A stretch of DNA of 64,000 nt from CAWKDG01 sp963848355 (GCA_963848355.1 CAWKDG010000012.1:1736001-1800000), one strand, 5' to 3'. Positions 54,220 through 63,676 are shown, numbered from the stretch's first letter. Numbers and translations are program-made. Notes: generated by a model from the sequence alone, not told the origin.

Positions 54220-56868
54220 TCAACGGGCCTCCTCCTCGCCCAGCTCGACGAGGACATCGGGGTCGCCGGCTGTCGTCACCAGTTCGACGATCCCACCGGC
54301 GTCACGCAGATCGTTCTCGGCCTGGGCCAGGAGAGCGAGGCGGGCGGGGTCGTCGACGACCGTGAGCTTCGCCACCGGAGCGCGCATCGACCGCTTGGCT
54401 TCGGTCTTGGCCCGTCGCACCACGCCGAGCACGTCGGAGGCGACGCTCAGGACGGTGGCCCCCGGGTCCCCGTCCGGCACCGCCGGCATCAAACCAGCGG
54501 GCAGCTCGTCGGCGCCGGGCCACGGCGACCGGTGGATCGAACCCTCGTGCCACCACGACCAGACCTCCTCGGTGACGAAGGGCACGAAGGGGGCCAGCAG
54601 GCGCAGGAGCACGGACAGCGCCAGGGCCAACGACGCGCGCGCCGAGGCCGGCCCCGCCTCCGAGGGGTCCTCGTAGGCGCGACCCTTCACGAGCTCGAGG
54701 TAGTCGTCACAGAAGGACCAGAAGAACGCCTCGGTCCGCTCGAGGGCGCGGGCGTAGTCGTAGTCCTCGAAGGCGACGGTGGCCTCGTCCACCACACGGG
54801 CCAGGTCGCCGAGCATGGCCACGTCGATCGGCGCCGTCACCGCCTCCGGACCGGGCAGGTCGCCGCCGGCGATGCGGGACAAGGCGAAGCGCGAGGCGTT
54901 CAGGATCTTGATGGCGAGACGGCGGCCCACCTTCATCTGGCCCTCGTCGACGGCCGTGTCCACCCCTGGTCGACCGCTGGCGGCCCAGTAGCGCACGCCG
55001 TCGGACCCGTGCGTCTCGAGCAGGGGGAGGGGCGTCACGACGTTGCCCTTGGACTTCGAGATCTTCTTCCGGTCGGGGTCGAGCACCCATCCCGAGATGG
55101 CGGCGTCGGTCCACGGCAGGCGGCCGTGCTCGAGCTCCGACCGCACGATGGTGGAGAAGAGCCAGGTCCGGATGATCTCGTGGGCCTGCGGGCGCATGTC
55201 CATGGGAAAGACCCGGTCGAACAGGTCGGGGTCGTCCCCCCACCGTCCGGCGATCTGGGGGGTGAGCGACGACGTGGCCCACGTGTCCATGACATCGGGG
55301 TCGCCCACGAATCCGCCCGGTGCCCCGCGTTGCTCTTCACCGAACCCGTCGGGGACGTCGCTCGACGGGTCGACGGGGAGCCGGCTCTCGTCGGCCACCA
55401 GGGGGTGATCGTGGTCGATCTCGCCGTTGCCGTCGACGGGATACCAGACGGGGAACGGAACTCCGAAGAAGCGCTGGCGGCTGATGTTCCAGTCGCTGTT
55501 CAGGCCCTCGACCCAGGCTTCGTAGCGGTGGACCATGTACGGCGGGTGCCAGCGCAGTTGGCGGCCCCGCTCGAGCAGTCGCTCCCGCAGCGGCAGCGTC
55601 CGGACGTACCACTGGCGGCTGGAGACGATCTCGAGAGGCCGGGTGCCCTTTTCGTAGAACTTCACCGGGTGGACGATGGGCTTCGGCTCACCCACCATGG
55701 CACCCGACGCCACCAGCAGCTCGACGATCCTGGCCCGGGCCTGGGTGACGTTCTTCCCGGCGATCTCCCCGTAGGCGGCCGCGGCGGCGCCGTCGTCGGT
55801 GCTCTCCCAGCCCGCCTCGCCCCAGTCCACCGGTTGGAGACGGCCGTTGCGCCCCACGATCGTCCGCGTCGGCAACGCCAGGTCGCGCCACCAGGTGACG
55901 TCGGTCACGTCTCCGAAGGTGCAGATCATGGCCATCCCCGACCCCTTCTCGGGGTCGGCCAGCTCGTGCGCCAGCACCGGCACCCTCACCCCGAACAGCG
56001 GTGTGACGGCGTGGCTGCCGAACAGCGGTTGGTAGCGGGCGTCGTCGGGATGCGCCACGAGAGCCACGCAGGCGGCCAGGAGCTCGGGCCGCGTCGTCTC
56101 GATCTCGACCGCACCCGCCCCGTCGTCCCGGGCGAAGCGGAGACGGTGGTAGGCGCCGGGGATCTCCCTGTCCTCCATCTCGGCCTGCGACACCGCCGAC
56201 TGGAAGTCGACGTCCCACTGGGTCGGGGCTTCGGCACTGTAGGCGTGACCGGAGGCCAGGAGGTGCAGGAACCCCCGCTGCGACACCCGCCGGGCGCCGG
56301 TGTCGACGGTGGCATAGGTGTGGTCCCAATCGACCGACAACCCCAACGTCCGCCACAGGTTCTCGAAGGCCTTCTCGTCCTCCGCCACCAGCCGGGCGCA
56401 CAGTTCGACGAAGTCCGGACGCGAGATGGCCACCGGGTGCTTGCCCGGGGCGTCGGGGGGGGTGAACGACGGATCCTGTCTGAGCCCGGGGTCGCAGAGC
56501 ACGCCGTAGTAGTTCTGCACCCGCCGTTCGGTCGGGAGCCCGTTGTCGTCGAACCCCATCGGGTAGAAGACCTCGAAGCCCCGCATCCGTCGGTAGCGGG
56601 CCACGGCATCGGTGTGGGTGTAGGAGAACACGTGCCCGATGTGCAGCTCCCCCGACACCGTCGGCGGCGGCGTGTCGATGGCGAAGACACGGGCCCGCTC
56701 GGCCGTCCGGTCGAAGCGGTAGGTCCCCGTCTCCTGCCACCGGGCCGACCATTTGGCCTCGAGCCCTTCGAGACCCGGTCGTTCGGGCACCACCGGAGGC
56801 CGGGGTCGCTCGAGCGGACGAGCCTGCCCGGCGGGCGTGGCCCCGGCGGTCGTCGCGGTCTCGTTCAT
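54220..56868 (-). CDS. valS: valyl-tRNA synthetase, archaeal type
   Basis: 882 residues from ATG 56868. Class I signatures HIGH (GELHIGHVFSYTHTD) and KISKSKGNVV, an editing (CP1) domain between, and a C-terminal anticodon-binding helical domain. The active-site region MGFDDNGLPTERRVQNYYGV is the form seen in archaeal and Rickettsia-type ValRS; the usual bacterial form is PGxDHAGIATQ. Charges tRNA-Val. Its start is 20 bases from the divergent cysS start, so promoters of each must lie within the other gene; a later in-frame GTG (56793) is possible. Confidence 0.92.
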   Translation of the reverse strand: MNETATTAGATPAGQARPLERPRPPVVPERPGLEGLEAKWSARWQETGTYRFDRTAERARVFAIDTPPPTVSGELHIGHVFSYTHTDAVARYRRMRGFEVFYPMGFDDNGLPTERRVQNYYGVLCDPGLRQDPSFTPPDAPGKHPVAISRPDFVELCARLVAEDEKAFENLWRTLGLSVDWDHTYATVDTGARRVSQRGFLHLLASGHAYSAEAPTQWDVDFQSAVSQAEMEDREIPGAYHRLRFARDDGAGAVEIETTRPELLAACVALVAHPDDARYQPLFGSHAVTPLFGVRVPVLAHELADPEKGSGMAMICTFGDVTDVTWWRDLALPTRTIVGRNGRLQPVDWGEAGWESTDDGAAAAAYGEIAGKNVTQARARIVELLVASGAMVGEPKPIVHPVKFYEKGTRPLEIVSSRQWYVRTLPLRERLLERGRQLRWHPPYMVHRYEAWVEGLNSDWNISRQRFFGVPFPVWYPVDGNGEIDHDHPLVADESRLPVDPSSDVPDGFGEEQRGAPGGFVGDPDVMDTWATSSLTPQIAGRWGDDPDLFDRVFPMDMRPQAHEIIRTWLFSTIVRSELEHGRLPWTDAAISGWVLDPDRKKISKSKGNVVTPLPLLETHGSDGVRYWAASGRPGVDTAVDEGQMKVGRRLAIKILNASRFALSRIAGGDLPGPEAVTAPIDVAMLGDLARVVDEATVAFEDYDYARALERTEAFFWSFCDDYLELVKGRAYEDPSEAGPASARASLALALSVLLRLLAPFVPFVTEEVWSWWHEGSIHRSPWPGADELPAGLMPAVPDGDPGATVLSVASDVLGVVRRAKTEAKRSMRAPVAKLTVVDDPARLALLAQAENDLRDAGGIVELVTTAGDPDVLVELGEEEAR

Positions 56869-56888
56869 GGTCGCGTTACCGTACCGGA

Positions 56889-58268
56889 GTGCTGCGCCTC
56901 CACGACACGGCCACGGGCACCGTCGAGCCGTTGTCCCTGCGGGACCCCGGCCACGTCTCGATGTACGTCTGCGGACCTACCGTGTACGACGTCCCCCACA
57001 TCGGCCACGGCCGCTTCGCCCTGGCCTTCGACATCCTCCGTCGCTATCTCGAGTTCTCCGGCCTCGACGTCCGCTACGTCTCCAACATCACCGACATCGA
57101 CGACAAGATCATCGCACGGGCCAAGGCAGAGGACCGCACCCTCACCGACGTGGCCCGGGAGTTCGAGGCCGCCTGGTTCGCCGCCCTCGACGGACTGGAC
57201 GTCAAACGCCCCACCGTCTCCCCTCGGGCCACCGAGTACGTGGACGACATGGTGGCCCTGGTGGCCGATCTCCTGGCCCGGGGCATCGCCTACGAGACGT
57301 CCGACGGCGTCTACTTCTCGGTCGACCGGATCGACGACTACGGCCTCTTGGCCCGCCAGAGTCTCGACTCCCTCCGCTCGGGGGCCCGGGTGGAGCCGGG
57401 CGAGGAGAAGCGCTCACCTCTCGACTTCGTCCTCTGGAAGAAGGCCAAGCCCGGTGAACCGACCTGGCCCGCCCCTTGGGGCGACGGCCGTCCCGGTTGG
57501 CACACCGAATGCGTCGTCATGTCCCTCGATCTCCTGGGCGACGGCTTTGATCTCCACGGCGGTGGCATCGACCTGGCCTTCCCGCACCACGAGAACGAGC
57601 GGGCCCAGGCCGAAGCGGTCGACCGCCCCTTCGCCCACCGCTGGGTCCACAACGGCTTTCTCACCACGGGCGGAGAGAAGATGTCGAAGTCCCTGGGCAA
57701 CTTCACCTCCCTCACCGACCTCCTCGATCGCACCGACGGGCGCGCCTACCGCCTCCTTCTCCTCCGCTCCCACTACCGCTCCCAGGTGGAGGTCTCCCCC
57801 GACACGGTGGCCGACGCCGAGGAGGCCCTGGTCGGCCTGGACGCCCTCGTCCGCCGCTTCCGACTCGAGGACGCCACCCTGGCCGCCACCGACGCCGAGG
57901 CCCTCGACCTGGGGGCCGACTCCGTGGCCATGGCCTCCTTCCGGGCCCACATGGACGACGACCTGGGCACCCCGGCCGCGGTGGCCGGCATCTTCGAGTT
58001 GGCCCGCCAGGCCAATCTGGCCGCCGACGCCGGTGACGACGAGGAGGGCCGCCGCCTGGCCCTGACCGCCGTCGTTCTCTGCGCCGCCCTGGGCCTCACC
58101 CTCCACGGCCGCCAGGAGCTGGACGAGGCCACCAGGGCCCGGGTGGTGGCCCGCGACGTGGCCCGGGCGGCCAAGGACTGGGCCCTGGCCGACGCCATCC
58201 GGGCCGAACTCGAGGCCGACGGCTGGCACGTGGAGGACGGACCCGACGGAGGCGAACTCCACCGCTGA
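56889..58268 (+). CDS. cysS: cysteinyl-tRNA synthetase
   Basis: 459 residues from GTG 56889. Zinc Cys28 in MYVCGPTVYDVPHIGHGR (which also holds the HIGH motif), GWHTECVVMSLDLLG (Zn Cys), GIDLAFPHHENERAQAEA (Zn His and Glu) and KMSKSLGN are all in place, with a C-terminal DALR-like domain. It charges tRNA-Cys. PTVYD rather than the ITPYD-like form argues against the mycothiol ligase MshC. Head-to-head with valS. Confidence 0.93.
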   Translation: MLRLHDTATGTVEPLSLRDPGHVSMYVCGPTVYDVPHIGHGRFALAFDILRRYLEFSGLDVRYVSNITDIDDKIIARAKAEDRTLTDVAREFEAAWFAALDGLDVKRPTVSPRATEYVDDMVALVADLLARGIAYETSDGVYFSVDRIDDYGLLARQSLDSLRSGARVEPGEEKRSPLDFVLWKKAKPGEPTWPAPWGDGRPGWHTECVVMSLDLLGDGFDLHGGGIDLAFPHHENERAQAEAVDRPFAHRWVHNGFLTTGGEKMSKSLGNFTSLTDLLDRTDGRAYRLLLLRSHYRSQVEVSPDTVADAEEALVGLDALVRRFRLEDATLAATDAEALDLGADSVAMASFRAHMDDDLGTPAAVAGIFELARQANLAADAGDDEEGRRLALTAVVLCAALGLTLHGRQELDEATRARVVARDVARAAKDWALADAIRAELEADGWHVEDGPDGGELHR

Positions 58269-58331
58269 CCTGGACTCCCACAGGCACGGACGGCAGGAGC
58301 CACGGGGTGCTGGAAAATCGCCGATCCGTAG

Positions 58332-58347
58332 GTTACCGTTGGGTAAC
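58332..58347 (+). promoter_or_regulatory. inverted repeat before the acyl-CoA dehydrogenase
   Basis: GTTACC and GGTAAC are separated by GTTG, 40 bases upstream of ATG 58388. The spacing and symmetry suit a TetR- or GntR-type repressor, perhaps sensing acyl-CoA. Confidence 0.45.
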
Positions 58348-58387
58348 AAAGGACGAGGCGGGGCGATATCGATGCAAGGGGACAACG

Positions 58388-59602
58388 ATGACTGACTTCT
58401 CCCTCGAGCTCAACGAGGACCAGGTGCAGCTCCAGAAATGGGTGCACGACTTCGCCGAGGACGTGATCCGCCCTGTCGCCCACGAATGGGACGAGCGCGA
58501 GGAGACACCCTGGCCCGTCATCGAGGAGGCGGCCCGGATCGGCCTCTATTCCTTCGACTTCTTCACGCAGTCGTTCCTGGACCCGACGGGCCTCACCCTG
58601 CCGGTGGCCAGCGAGGAGCTGGCGTGGGGCGACGCCGGGATCACCCTGGCCATCTTCGGCAGCTCCCTCGGTCTGGCCGGCATCGCCGCCAACGGCACCC
58701 CGGAGCAGCTGATGGAGTGGGGACCGCAGTGCTTCGGCTCACCCGACAAGCTCCAGACGGCCGCCTTCTGCGTCTCGGAGGCCGACGCCGGGTCCGACGT
58801 CTCCTCCCTGCGCACCCGGGCCGTCTACGACGAGGCCAAGGACGAATGGGTCATCAACGGCACCAAGACCTGGATCACGAACGGCGGGATCGCCGACGTG
58901 AACGTGGTCGTGGCCTCGGTGGAGCCCGAGCTCGGATCCCGGGGACAGGCGAGCTTCGTCGTCCCGCCGGGCACGCCCGGGCTGTCGGCCGGTCAGAAAT
59001 TCCAGAAGATGGGGATCCGGGCGTCGCACACCGGAGAGGTCGTCTTCGACGACGTCCGCGTGCCCGGGAGCTGCCTCCTCGGGGGCAAGGACAAGTTCGA
59101 CGAGAAGCTGGCCCGGGCCCGTGAGGGCAAGAGGTCGAAGTCCCAGGCGGCCATGGCCACCTTCGAGTCCACCCGCCCGGCGGTCGGTGCCCAGGCCCTC
59201 GGGATCGCCCGCGCCGCCTACGAGTACTCCCTGGACTACGCCAAGCAGCGCAAGGCCTTCGGCCGCCTCATCATCGAGAACCAGGGCATCGCCTTCAAGT
59301 TCGCCGACATGAAGACCCGGATCGACGCTTCCCGGCTCCTCATCTGGCGGGCCTCGTGGATGGGGGCCAGCCACAAGCCGTTCACGTCCGGCGAGGGGTC
59401 GATGTCGAAGCTCTACGCCGGGGAGACGGCCGTGTGGGTGACCGAGCAGGCCATCCAGATCATGGGCGGGTACGGCTACATCCGCGAGCATCCGGTCGAG
59501 CGGTGGCACCGCGACTCGAAGATCTACACGATCTTCGAGGGGACATCAGAGATCCAGCGTCTGATCATCGCCCGGGCCGTCTCGGGGGTCCACATCCGGT
59601 AG
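58388..59602 (+). CDS. acyl-CoA dehydrogenase
   Basis: 404 residues from ATG 58388; the upstream frame is not protein-like. Acyl-CoA dehydrogenase features run throughout: FAEDVIRPVAHEWDER, AAFCVSEADAGSDVSSLRT (FAD binding), KTWITNGGIADVNVV, YAKQRKAFGRLIIENQGIAF and the C-terminal IFEGTSEIQRLIIARAVSG. It oxidises an acyl-CoA to the enoyl-CoA with FAD and passes electrons to ETF; chain length not determined. A candidate operator lies upstream. Convergent with the sulfotransferase gene. Confidence 0.92.
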   Translation: MTDFSLELNEDQVQLQKWVHDFAEDVIRPVAHEWDEREETPWPVIEEAARIGLYSFDFFTQSFLDPTGLTLPVASEELAWGDAGITLAIFGSSLGLAGIAANGTPEQLMEWGPQCFGSPDKLQTAAFCVSEADAGSDVSSLRTRAVYDEAKDEWVINGTKTWITNGGIADVNVVVASVEPELGSRGQASFVVPPGTPGLSAGQKFQKMGIRASHTGEVVFDDVRVPGSCLLGGKDKFDEKLARAREGKRSKSQAAMATFESTRPAVGAQALGIARAAYEYSLDYAKQRKAFGRLIIENQGIAFKFADMKTRIDASRLLIWRASWMGASHKPFTSGEGSMSKLYAGETAVWVTEQAIQIMGGYGYIREHPVERWHRDSKIYTIFEGTSEIQRLIIARAVSGVHIR

Positions 59603-59634
59603 TTCCCGAGGCATGTCGCGTCGAGGGAGCCTGA

Positions 59635-60543
59635 CTACGACGGCGCCGTCCAGCCCGACAAGTCCCTGTCGAGGAGCTTGCCCAACCGCACGACGTCGTC
59701 GGCGAACTCCAACTGCAGCGAACGGCGCAGCGCCGGCGCGATGGCGTCGCGTGAGCGGTTCTGGGCGTTCAGGGTCTGCAGGCGCCGACCGAGGGAGCGG
59801 CGGGCGGACTGGCTCGGGACCACGGCCCGTGCCAACCGGCGTACCGGCTGGGGAGGCCGCCGCAGCAACCGGACCGCCGTGGCGCTGCGGGCCACCTTGT
59901 TGGCGTTCACCACCGGAAATTCCGGACGGAAGTCGGGGTCGATGTCGAGGAACTGCAGCGTCCGGCGGTAGCTCGCCGCCACATCAGAGGTGAAGTCGTC
60001 GAAGATGATGACGTGCACCCGGTCCCGGCCGAACACGTCGAAGTACCGCTCGACCTGCTCGGCGTAGCGACCCACGTCACGGTAGAACAGCGACCACAGC
60101 TGGAACTGGCACATCGGCGGGATGCGCTCGCCGCGCTTGCGGTCGTCCTCGGCCGCCAGGGCCTCCTCGAAGTCGACGATGTCCTCGTCACCCTGGAAGA
60201 GCATCTCGCTGTGCAGGGAGTGGATCATGTCGACGGGGTTGCGGAGAATGGCCACGATGCGGCCGTCGGGCGAGAAGTCGTGGATCTCCCGGGCGGCGCG
60301 CGTCGAGCACAGGTAGCCGATGGAGGCCTCGCCCCGGTACCGCTCGTCGGTCGCCCGCGAGAAGAACCCCAGGTAGGTGTCGGCGGACACGTGCGCCCGT
60401 GTCTTATACACGAGGTCGCTGCCGAAGAAGTGGTACTCCTTGCCCCCCATGAAGATGTCGGGGTGGCTGCCGAGATAGGACCACAGCGCCGTCGTCCCCG
60501 ATTTCGGCGCCCCTACGATGAACAGATTCGGCACCTTCGCCAC
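59635..60543 (-). CDS. sulfotransferase domain protein
   Basis: 302 residues from GTG 60543. The 5'-phosphosulfate loop GAPKSGTTALWSYLG (near residue 11) and the 3'-phosphate motif AILRNPVDMIHSLHSEML are those of PAPS-dependent sulfotransferases. A basic C-terminal region follows. It probably sulfates a lipid or glycan at the cell envelope (inference). The upstream open frame (to 60768) is Cys/Gly-rich and not used. Confidence 0.88.
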   Translation of the reverse strand: MAKVPNLFIVGAPKSGTTALWSYLGSHPDIFMGGKEYHFFGSDLVYKTRAHVSADTYLGFFSRATDERYRGEASIGYLCSTRAAREIHDFSPDGRIVAILRNPVDMIHSLHSEMLFQGDEDIVDFEEALAAEDDRKRGERIPPMCQFQLWSLFYRDVGRYAEQVERYFDVFGRDRVHVIIFDDFTSDVAASYRRTLQFLDIDPDFRPEFPVVNANKVARSATAVRLLRRPPQPVRRLARAVVPSQSARRSLGRRLQTLNAQNRSRDAIAPALRRSLQLEFADDVVRLGKLLDRDLSGWTAPS

Positions 60544-60876
60544 GCCACAACCCCCCCTGCGAACCCCCGATTTTACCGGTTCATCCCTGCAACATCCCCC
60601 ACCCGTGGAATCGCAGCGGTGTGCCTCTGGGACCGACAAGCCTGCTGACCAGGTGAAACGGCAACAACAACCCTGACGACCGACACACACTCCGAAGGAC
60701 CCCGGAGACCCAAGCGCCGGATCCCCGCCCCGGCCAGGAAGAGCGGTGCCCGGGCGGCGACCGCACATGCACCGCCGTCGGCGGTACGATCTGGTGTTCG
60801 CTTCTCGTGGTCGTCTCCTTTCTCAGCGTATTTTCATCATCCGTGACGATGCCGGAGCGGGGCCCGGCGGTTCACA
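60544..60876. other. divergent intergenic region
   Basis: About 330 bases between the sulfotransferase start (minus) and the secreted two-repeat protein (plus). A TCTCAGCGTATTTTCATCAT stretch (60822-60841) is the only AT-richer part and probably holds the plus-strand promoter. No gene was seen. Confidence 0.5.
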
Positions 60877-61866
60877 ATGGGGCCCATGTCTGCAGCGAAG
60901 AGCGCTCGTTTAAACGTTCGTAGTAGTTTTGTGCGGTTCACGGCACTGACAGTCGTTGTTGCCCTGCCGCTTCTCGGCATGACAGGGGTGGCCTCGGCGG
61001 CTCCCAAGGGTTCCAAGGCCTGGTGTGCGCACCACACCGGCAAGGCCGCCAAGAAGGCCGGCTGCAGCACCACCAGTGGTGGTGGCGGCGGGACCGGCGG
61101 CCCTGCGCCCACGACCGAGATCCAGGTGACGGTCGAGCCCAACCCGGTGATCGAGACCGGTGTCTCCGAGATCCACGCCGTCGTCCAGGTCGAGGCGCAG
61201 CCGACCTTCGCCAACGACGACGTGTTCATCTACTCCCAGCAGCTCCTCAACTCCTGTGAGGGCGTGACCTTCAACGCCAACGAGGGCACCGAGCCGTCGG
61301 TGCCCCTGGGCAAGAGCGCCACGGTGGCCCTCGACAACGACGGCAACGCCACGGTGGAGCTCGACGCCACCGAGTGTGCCCCCGGACCCAGCCTGGTCGA
61401 GGCCGACCTGGTGGCGGCCCCGTACTACACCGCCACCACGACGCTCACGGCCGACCCGCCGAACGTGACCGCTGCTGGTCTCACGGCCTTCCCGAACCCC
61501 GAGGTCGAAACCGGTGACGGGACGACGACCGGGTCCAACGTCTACGCCGTCTTCTACTTCGAGGACGACCCCGTCTACGCCGAGACGCCGGTGTCGATCT
61601 CCTCGGCTCAGCTCCAGGACCGCTGCCTCGGCGGTGAGACCTGGACGGCCGGCAACGACGGGAGCGGCAACGGCCAAGGTGCCACCACCACGCTGGATAA
61701 CGACGGCAACGCCGTGTTCATCTTCGAGGGCATCTCGTGCGCCCCCGGGACGTCGACCGTGATCGGTGAACTGGTCGGTGGGACACATGACACGTTCTCC
61801 ACGGACTACACCATCACGGCTCCGACACCGACTCTGCCGCCGCCGGGTAACGGGAACGGGACCTGA
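60877..61866 (+). CDS. secreted two-repeat beta protein, family not recognised (paralogue 2)
   Basis: 329 residues from ATG 60877 (60886 is an alternative). Signal peptide up to TGVASA, then AWCAHHTGKAAKKAGC and a GGGGGTGG linker. Two repeats follow with the same marks as paralogue 1 at 30656: ETGVSEIHAVVQVEA, QQLLNSC, LDNDGNATV, CAPG; then ETGDG, VYAVFYFEDDPVYAETPVSI, QLQDRCLGG, LDNDGNAVFIF, CAPGTSTVIGEL. It ends in a PPPGNGNGT tail. It is a stand-alone gene with a hairpin terminator at 61874. Probably a surface or matrix protein. Confidence 0.82.
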   Translation: MGPMSAAKSARLNVRSSFVRFTALTVVVALPLLGMTGVASAAPKGSKAWCAHHTGKAAKKAGCSTTSGGGGGTGGPAPTTEIQVTVEPNPVIETGVSEIHAVVQVEAQPTFANDDVFIYSQQLLNSCEGVTFNANEGTEPSVPLGKSATVALDNDGNATVELDATECAPGPSLVEADLVAAPYYTATTTLTADPPNVTAAGLTAFPNPEVETGDGTTTGSNVYAVFYFEDDPVYAETPVSISSAQLQDRCLGGETWTAGNDGSGNGQGATTTLDNDGNAVFIFEGISCAPGTSTVIGELVGGTHDTFSTDYTITAPTPTLPPPGNGNGT

Positions 61867-61873
61867 GAACCTT

Positions 61874-61899
61874 GGCGGGCGGCGGCGGTGCCGCCCGCC
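61874..61899 (+). terminator. hairpin terminator after paralogue 2
   Basis: GGCGGGCGGC and GCCGCCCGCC form a perfect 10-bp stem with a six-base loop, 7 bases after the stop, followed by CGTTTG. A likely intrinsic terminator with a short T tract. Confidence 0.6.
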
Positions 61900-61987
61900 C
61901 GTTTGACGAAAAACGGACGGCGCCGGCCGGTGTCAGCGGGCACGATGCACGAGGACGACGGGATTCACAATTAGGATTCCCTTTCCT

Positions 61988-62518
61988 ATGACGGTGACGC
62001 GCCGCACGACGAAGAAGGTGTTTGCCTCTGTTGCACTGGCAGCGCTGACCGCCTGTGCGGCCTGCAGCTCGACATCGCCACCGTCCTCGACACCGACGGT
62101 GGCGATGCTGCGTCAGCAGTTCCTGGCCATCATCAGAAGCACCGATGCCACGTTGGCCAAGGACACCGTCCAGGCACACCTGGCCCAGAGCAACGCCAAG
62201 TACGCGGTGGCATTCAGCCGAGCCGGCAGTGAGATCGGTGCGCTCAAGTGGCCGGGAACGATGCAACCTCAGGTCAAGGCGCTCGTGAGCGATCTCGACG
62301 TCATGTCGACCGACGCCGTCAAGGTCTCCAAGGCGGCGGCCAAGAGCCAAACCGTCGAGAAGAACATCCTCGCCATGGCCACACTCAATCTGAAGTTGAT
62401 GGAGGAGGAGACGGCCGAGAAGGCCGCCGCCAACGCCCTGCGACACGACATCGGGCTGCCCCCGGTCACCACGACCACAGCGGCGAACAATCCCTCGGTG
62501 CTCGGCCCGCAGGGATAG
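61988..62518 (+). CDS. hypothetical lipoprotein
   Basis: 176 residues from ATG 61988. A basic start (RRTTKK) and hydrophobic stretch end in a lipobox (LTACAAC), so it is probably lipid-anchored outside the membrane. The mature part is helical (about 45-150: LRQQFLAIIRSTDATLAKDT, VKALVSDLDVMSTDAVKVSK), ending in a Thr-rich tail. Function unknown. The LMW phosphatase gene starts 4 bases after its stop, so they form an operon. Confidence 0.78.
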   Translation: MTVTRRTTKKVFASVALAALTACAACSSTSPPSSTPTVAMLRQQFLAIIRSTDATLAKDTVQAHLAQSNAKYAVAFSRAGSEIGALKWPGTMQPQVKALVSDLDVMSTDAVKVSKAAAKSQTVEKNILAMATLNLKLMEEETAEKAAANALRHDIGLPPVTTTTAANNPSVLGPQG

Positions 62519-62522
62519 CCCC

Positions 62523-63050
62523 ATGGACCGGGAGACGGCGGGTGACCGGCCCGTCGTGCTCGTCCTCTGCACCGGCAACGCCGCTCGCTCGGTGATGGCG
62601 GGTGTGATGCTCGAGGCGGCGGGGGCGCCCGTGCGGGTCGTCACGGCGGGCACCCACGTCGTCGAGCACCAACCCACCAGTCGGCGGACGCGCGACGCGC
62701 TGACGGTCGCCGGCCTCGACGCCTCCGCCCACCGGAGCCGTCAGCTCACCGATGCCGACCTCGCCACCGCCGACCTCGTCATCGCCATGGCGGCCGAACA
62801 CGTCTGGTTCGTCCGGCGCCGGCATCCTCAGGCGACCGACCGCACCGCCACGTTGCGATACCTGGCCCGTCATCTGCCCGGGGGGGCGCAGTCCCTGGCC
62901 ACCCGCGTCTTCGCCCTCGCCCTCGGCGACGTCGATCCGTCCGACCAGGGCGACGTCGACGATCCGGCCGGTGGCGACGAGGAGGCCTACGCCACCTGTG
63001 CCGCCCAGCTGTCCGACCTGGTGGCGGAACTGGCCGGGCGTCTCGGCTGA
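62523..63050 (+). CDS. low molecular weight protein-tyrosine-phosphatase-like protein
   Basis: 175 residues from ATG 62523. The P-loop VLCTGNAARS (Cys16, Arg22; C-x5-R) and the late acidic loop DVDDPAGGDEEAY match the LMW-PTP/arsenate reductase fold. It is longer than usual (about 150) with an altered general-acid loop, so activity should be checked. It follows a lipoprotein gene in an operon and may act on envelope or exopolysaccharide signalling (inference). Confidence 0.85.
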   Translation: MDRETAGDRPVVLVLCTGNAARSVMAGVMLEAAGAPVRVVTAGTHVVEHQPTSRRTRDALTVAGLDASAHRSRQLTDADLATADLVIAMAAEHVWFVRRRHPQATDRTATLRYLARHLPGGAQSLATRVFALALGDVDPSDQGDVDDPAGGDEEAYATCAAQLSDLVAELAGRLG

Positions 63051-63066
63051 ATCGCCGCGGCCCCGT

Positions 63067-63591
63067 TCAGCCGCCGGCCGGCTGGTGCCGGATCTCGGGG
63101 TGGCGCAGGCTGATGTCGGCGCAGGCGGCGCAGACGTCGTCGGGGATGAGCCCGAGGCGCATGAGACCGGCGAAGATGCGACACCCCACACACAGTCCGA
63201 AGGCCGACTCGGCCAGGGCGCCGGCGCCGAGCACGCCGACGACGACCCACGTCGCCGTGGGGTTGCCGACGCCGAACCAGAGGATCAGAGCGGCGGTGGA
63301 GAACAGGACCCCGATGCCTTGGGCGAACCGTTTCGGGGGACCGGCGACGAGGCGGGGGGATGCCGTCAGGCGGGGGGCCACCACGCGCGTCGCCAGCTGG
63401 CCCAGAGGGCTCAGTGTCGGGCCAGTCAACACCCGCGCCCAGAAGCCGTAGGCGAGGGGGACGAGCAGCCAGGGCTCACGGAATCCGATGGTGGTGGCAC
63501 ACAGGACGACCACGGCACCGGCCACGACGCGGGCGGCGACCTCGTTGACGGGATTGGGGAAGCTGAACAGTGACCGGAGCTGTGTACCCAT
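63067..63591 (-). CDS. DUF4395-like membrane protein
   Basis: 174 residues from ATG 63591 (AGGTGGGTC upstream). Four hydrophobic segments (about 18-35, 40-60, 95-115, 117-135). The start FPNPVNEVAARVVAGAVV and the later LCVGCRIF with CAAC are typical of DUF4395. Its cysteines suggest a redox role; DUF4395 genes are often near thioredoxin-like genes, but none is visible here. Convergent with the phosphatase gene. Confidence 0.82.
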   Translation of the reverse strand: MGTQLRSLFSFPNPVNEVAARVVAGAVVVLCATTIGFREPWLLVPLAYGFWARVLTGPTLSPLGQLATRVVAPRLTASPRLVAGPPKRFAQGIGVLFSTAALILWFGVGNPTATWVVVGVLGAGALAESAFGLCVGCRIFAGLMRLGLIPDDVCAACADISLRHPEIRHQPAGG

Positions 63592-63676
63592 GACCCACCT
63601 CGTGCCCGGCACCCCGGCGACCGGGGTGCGCCCTAAAGCCTACCGGGACGGTCAGGTTTTGTGAGCGGCGGGCCCG

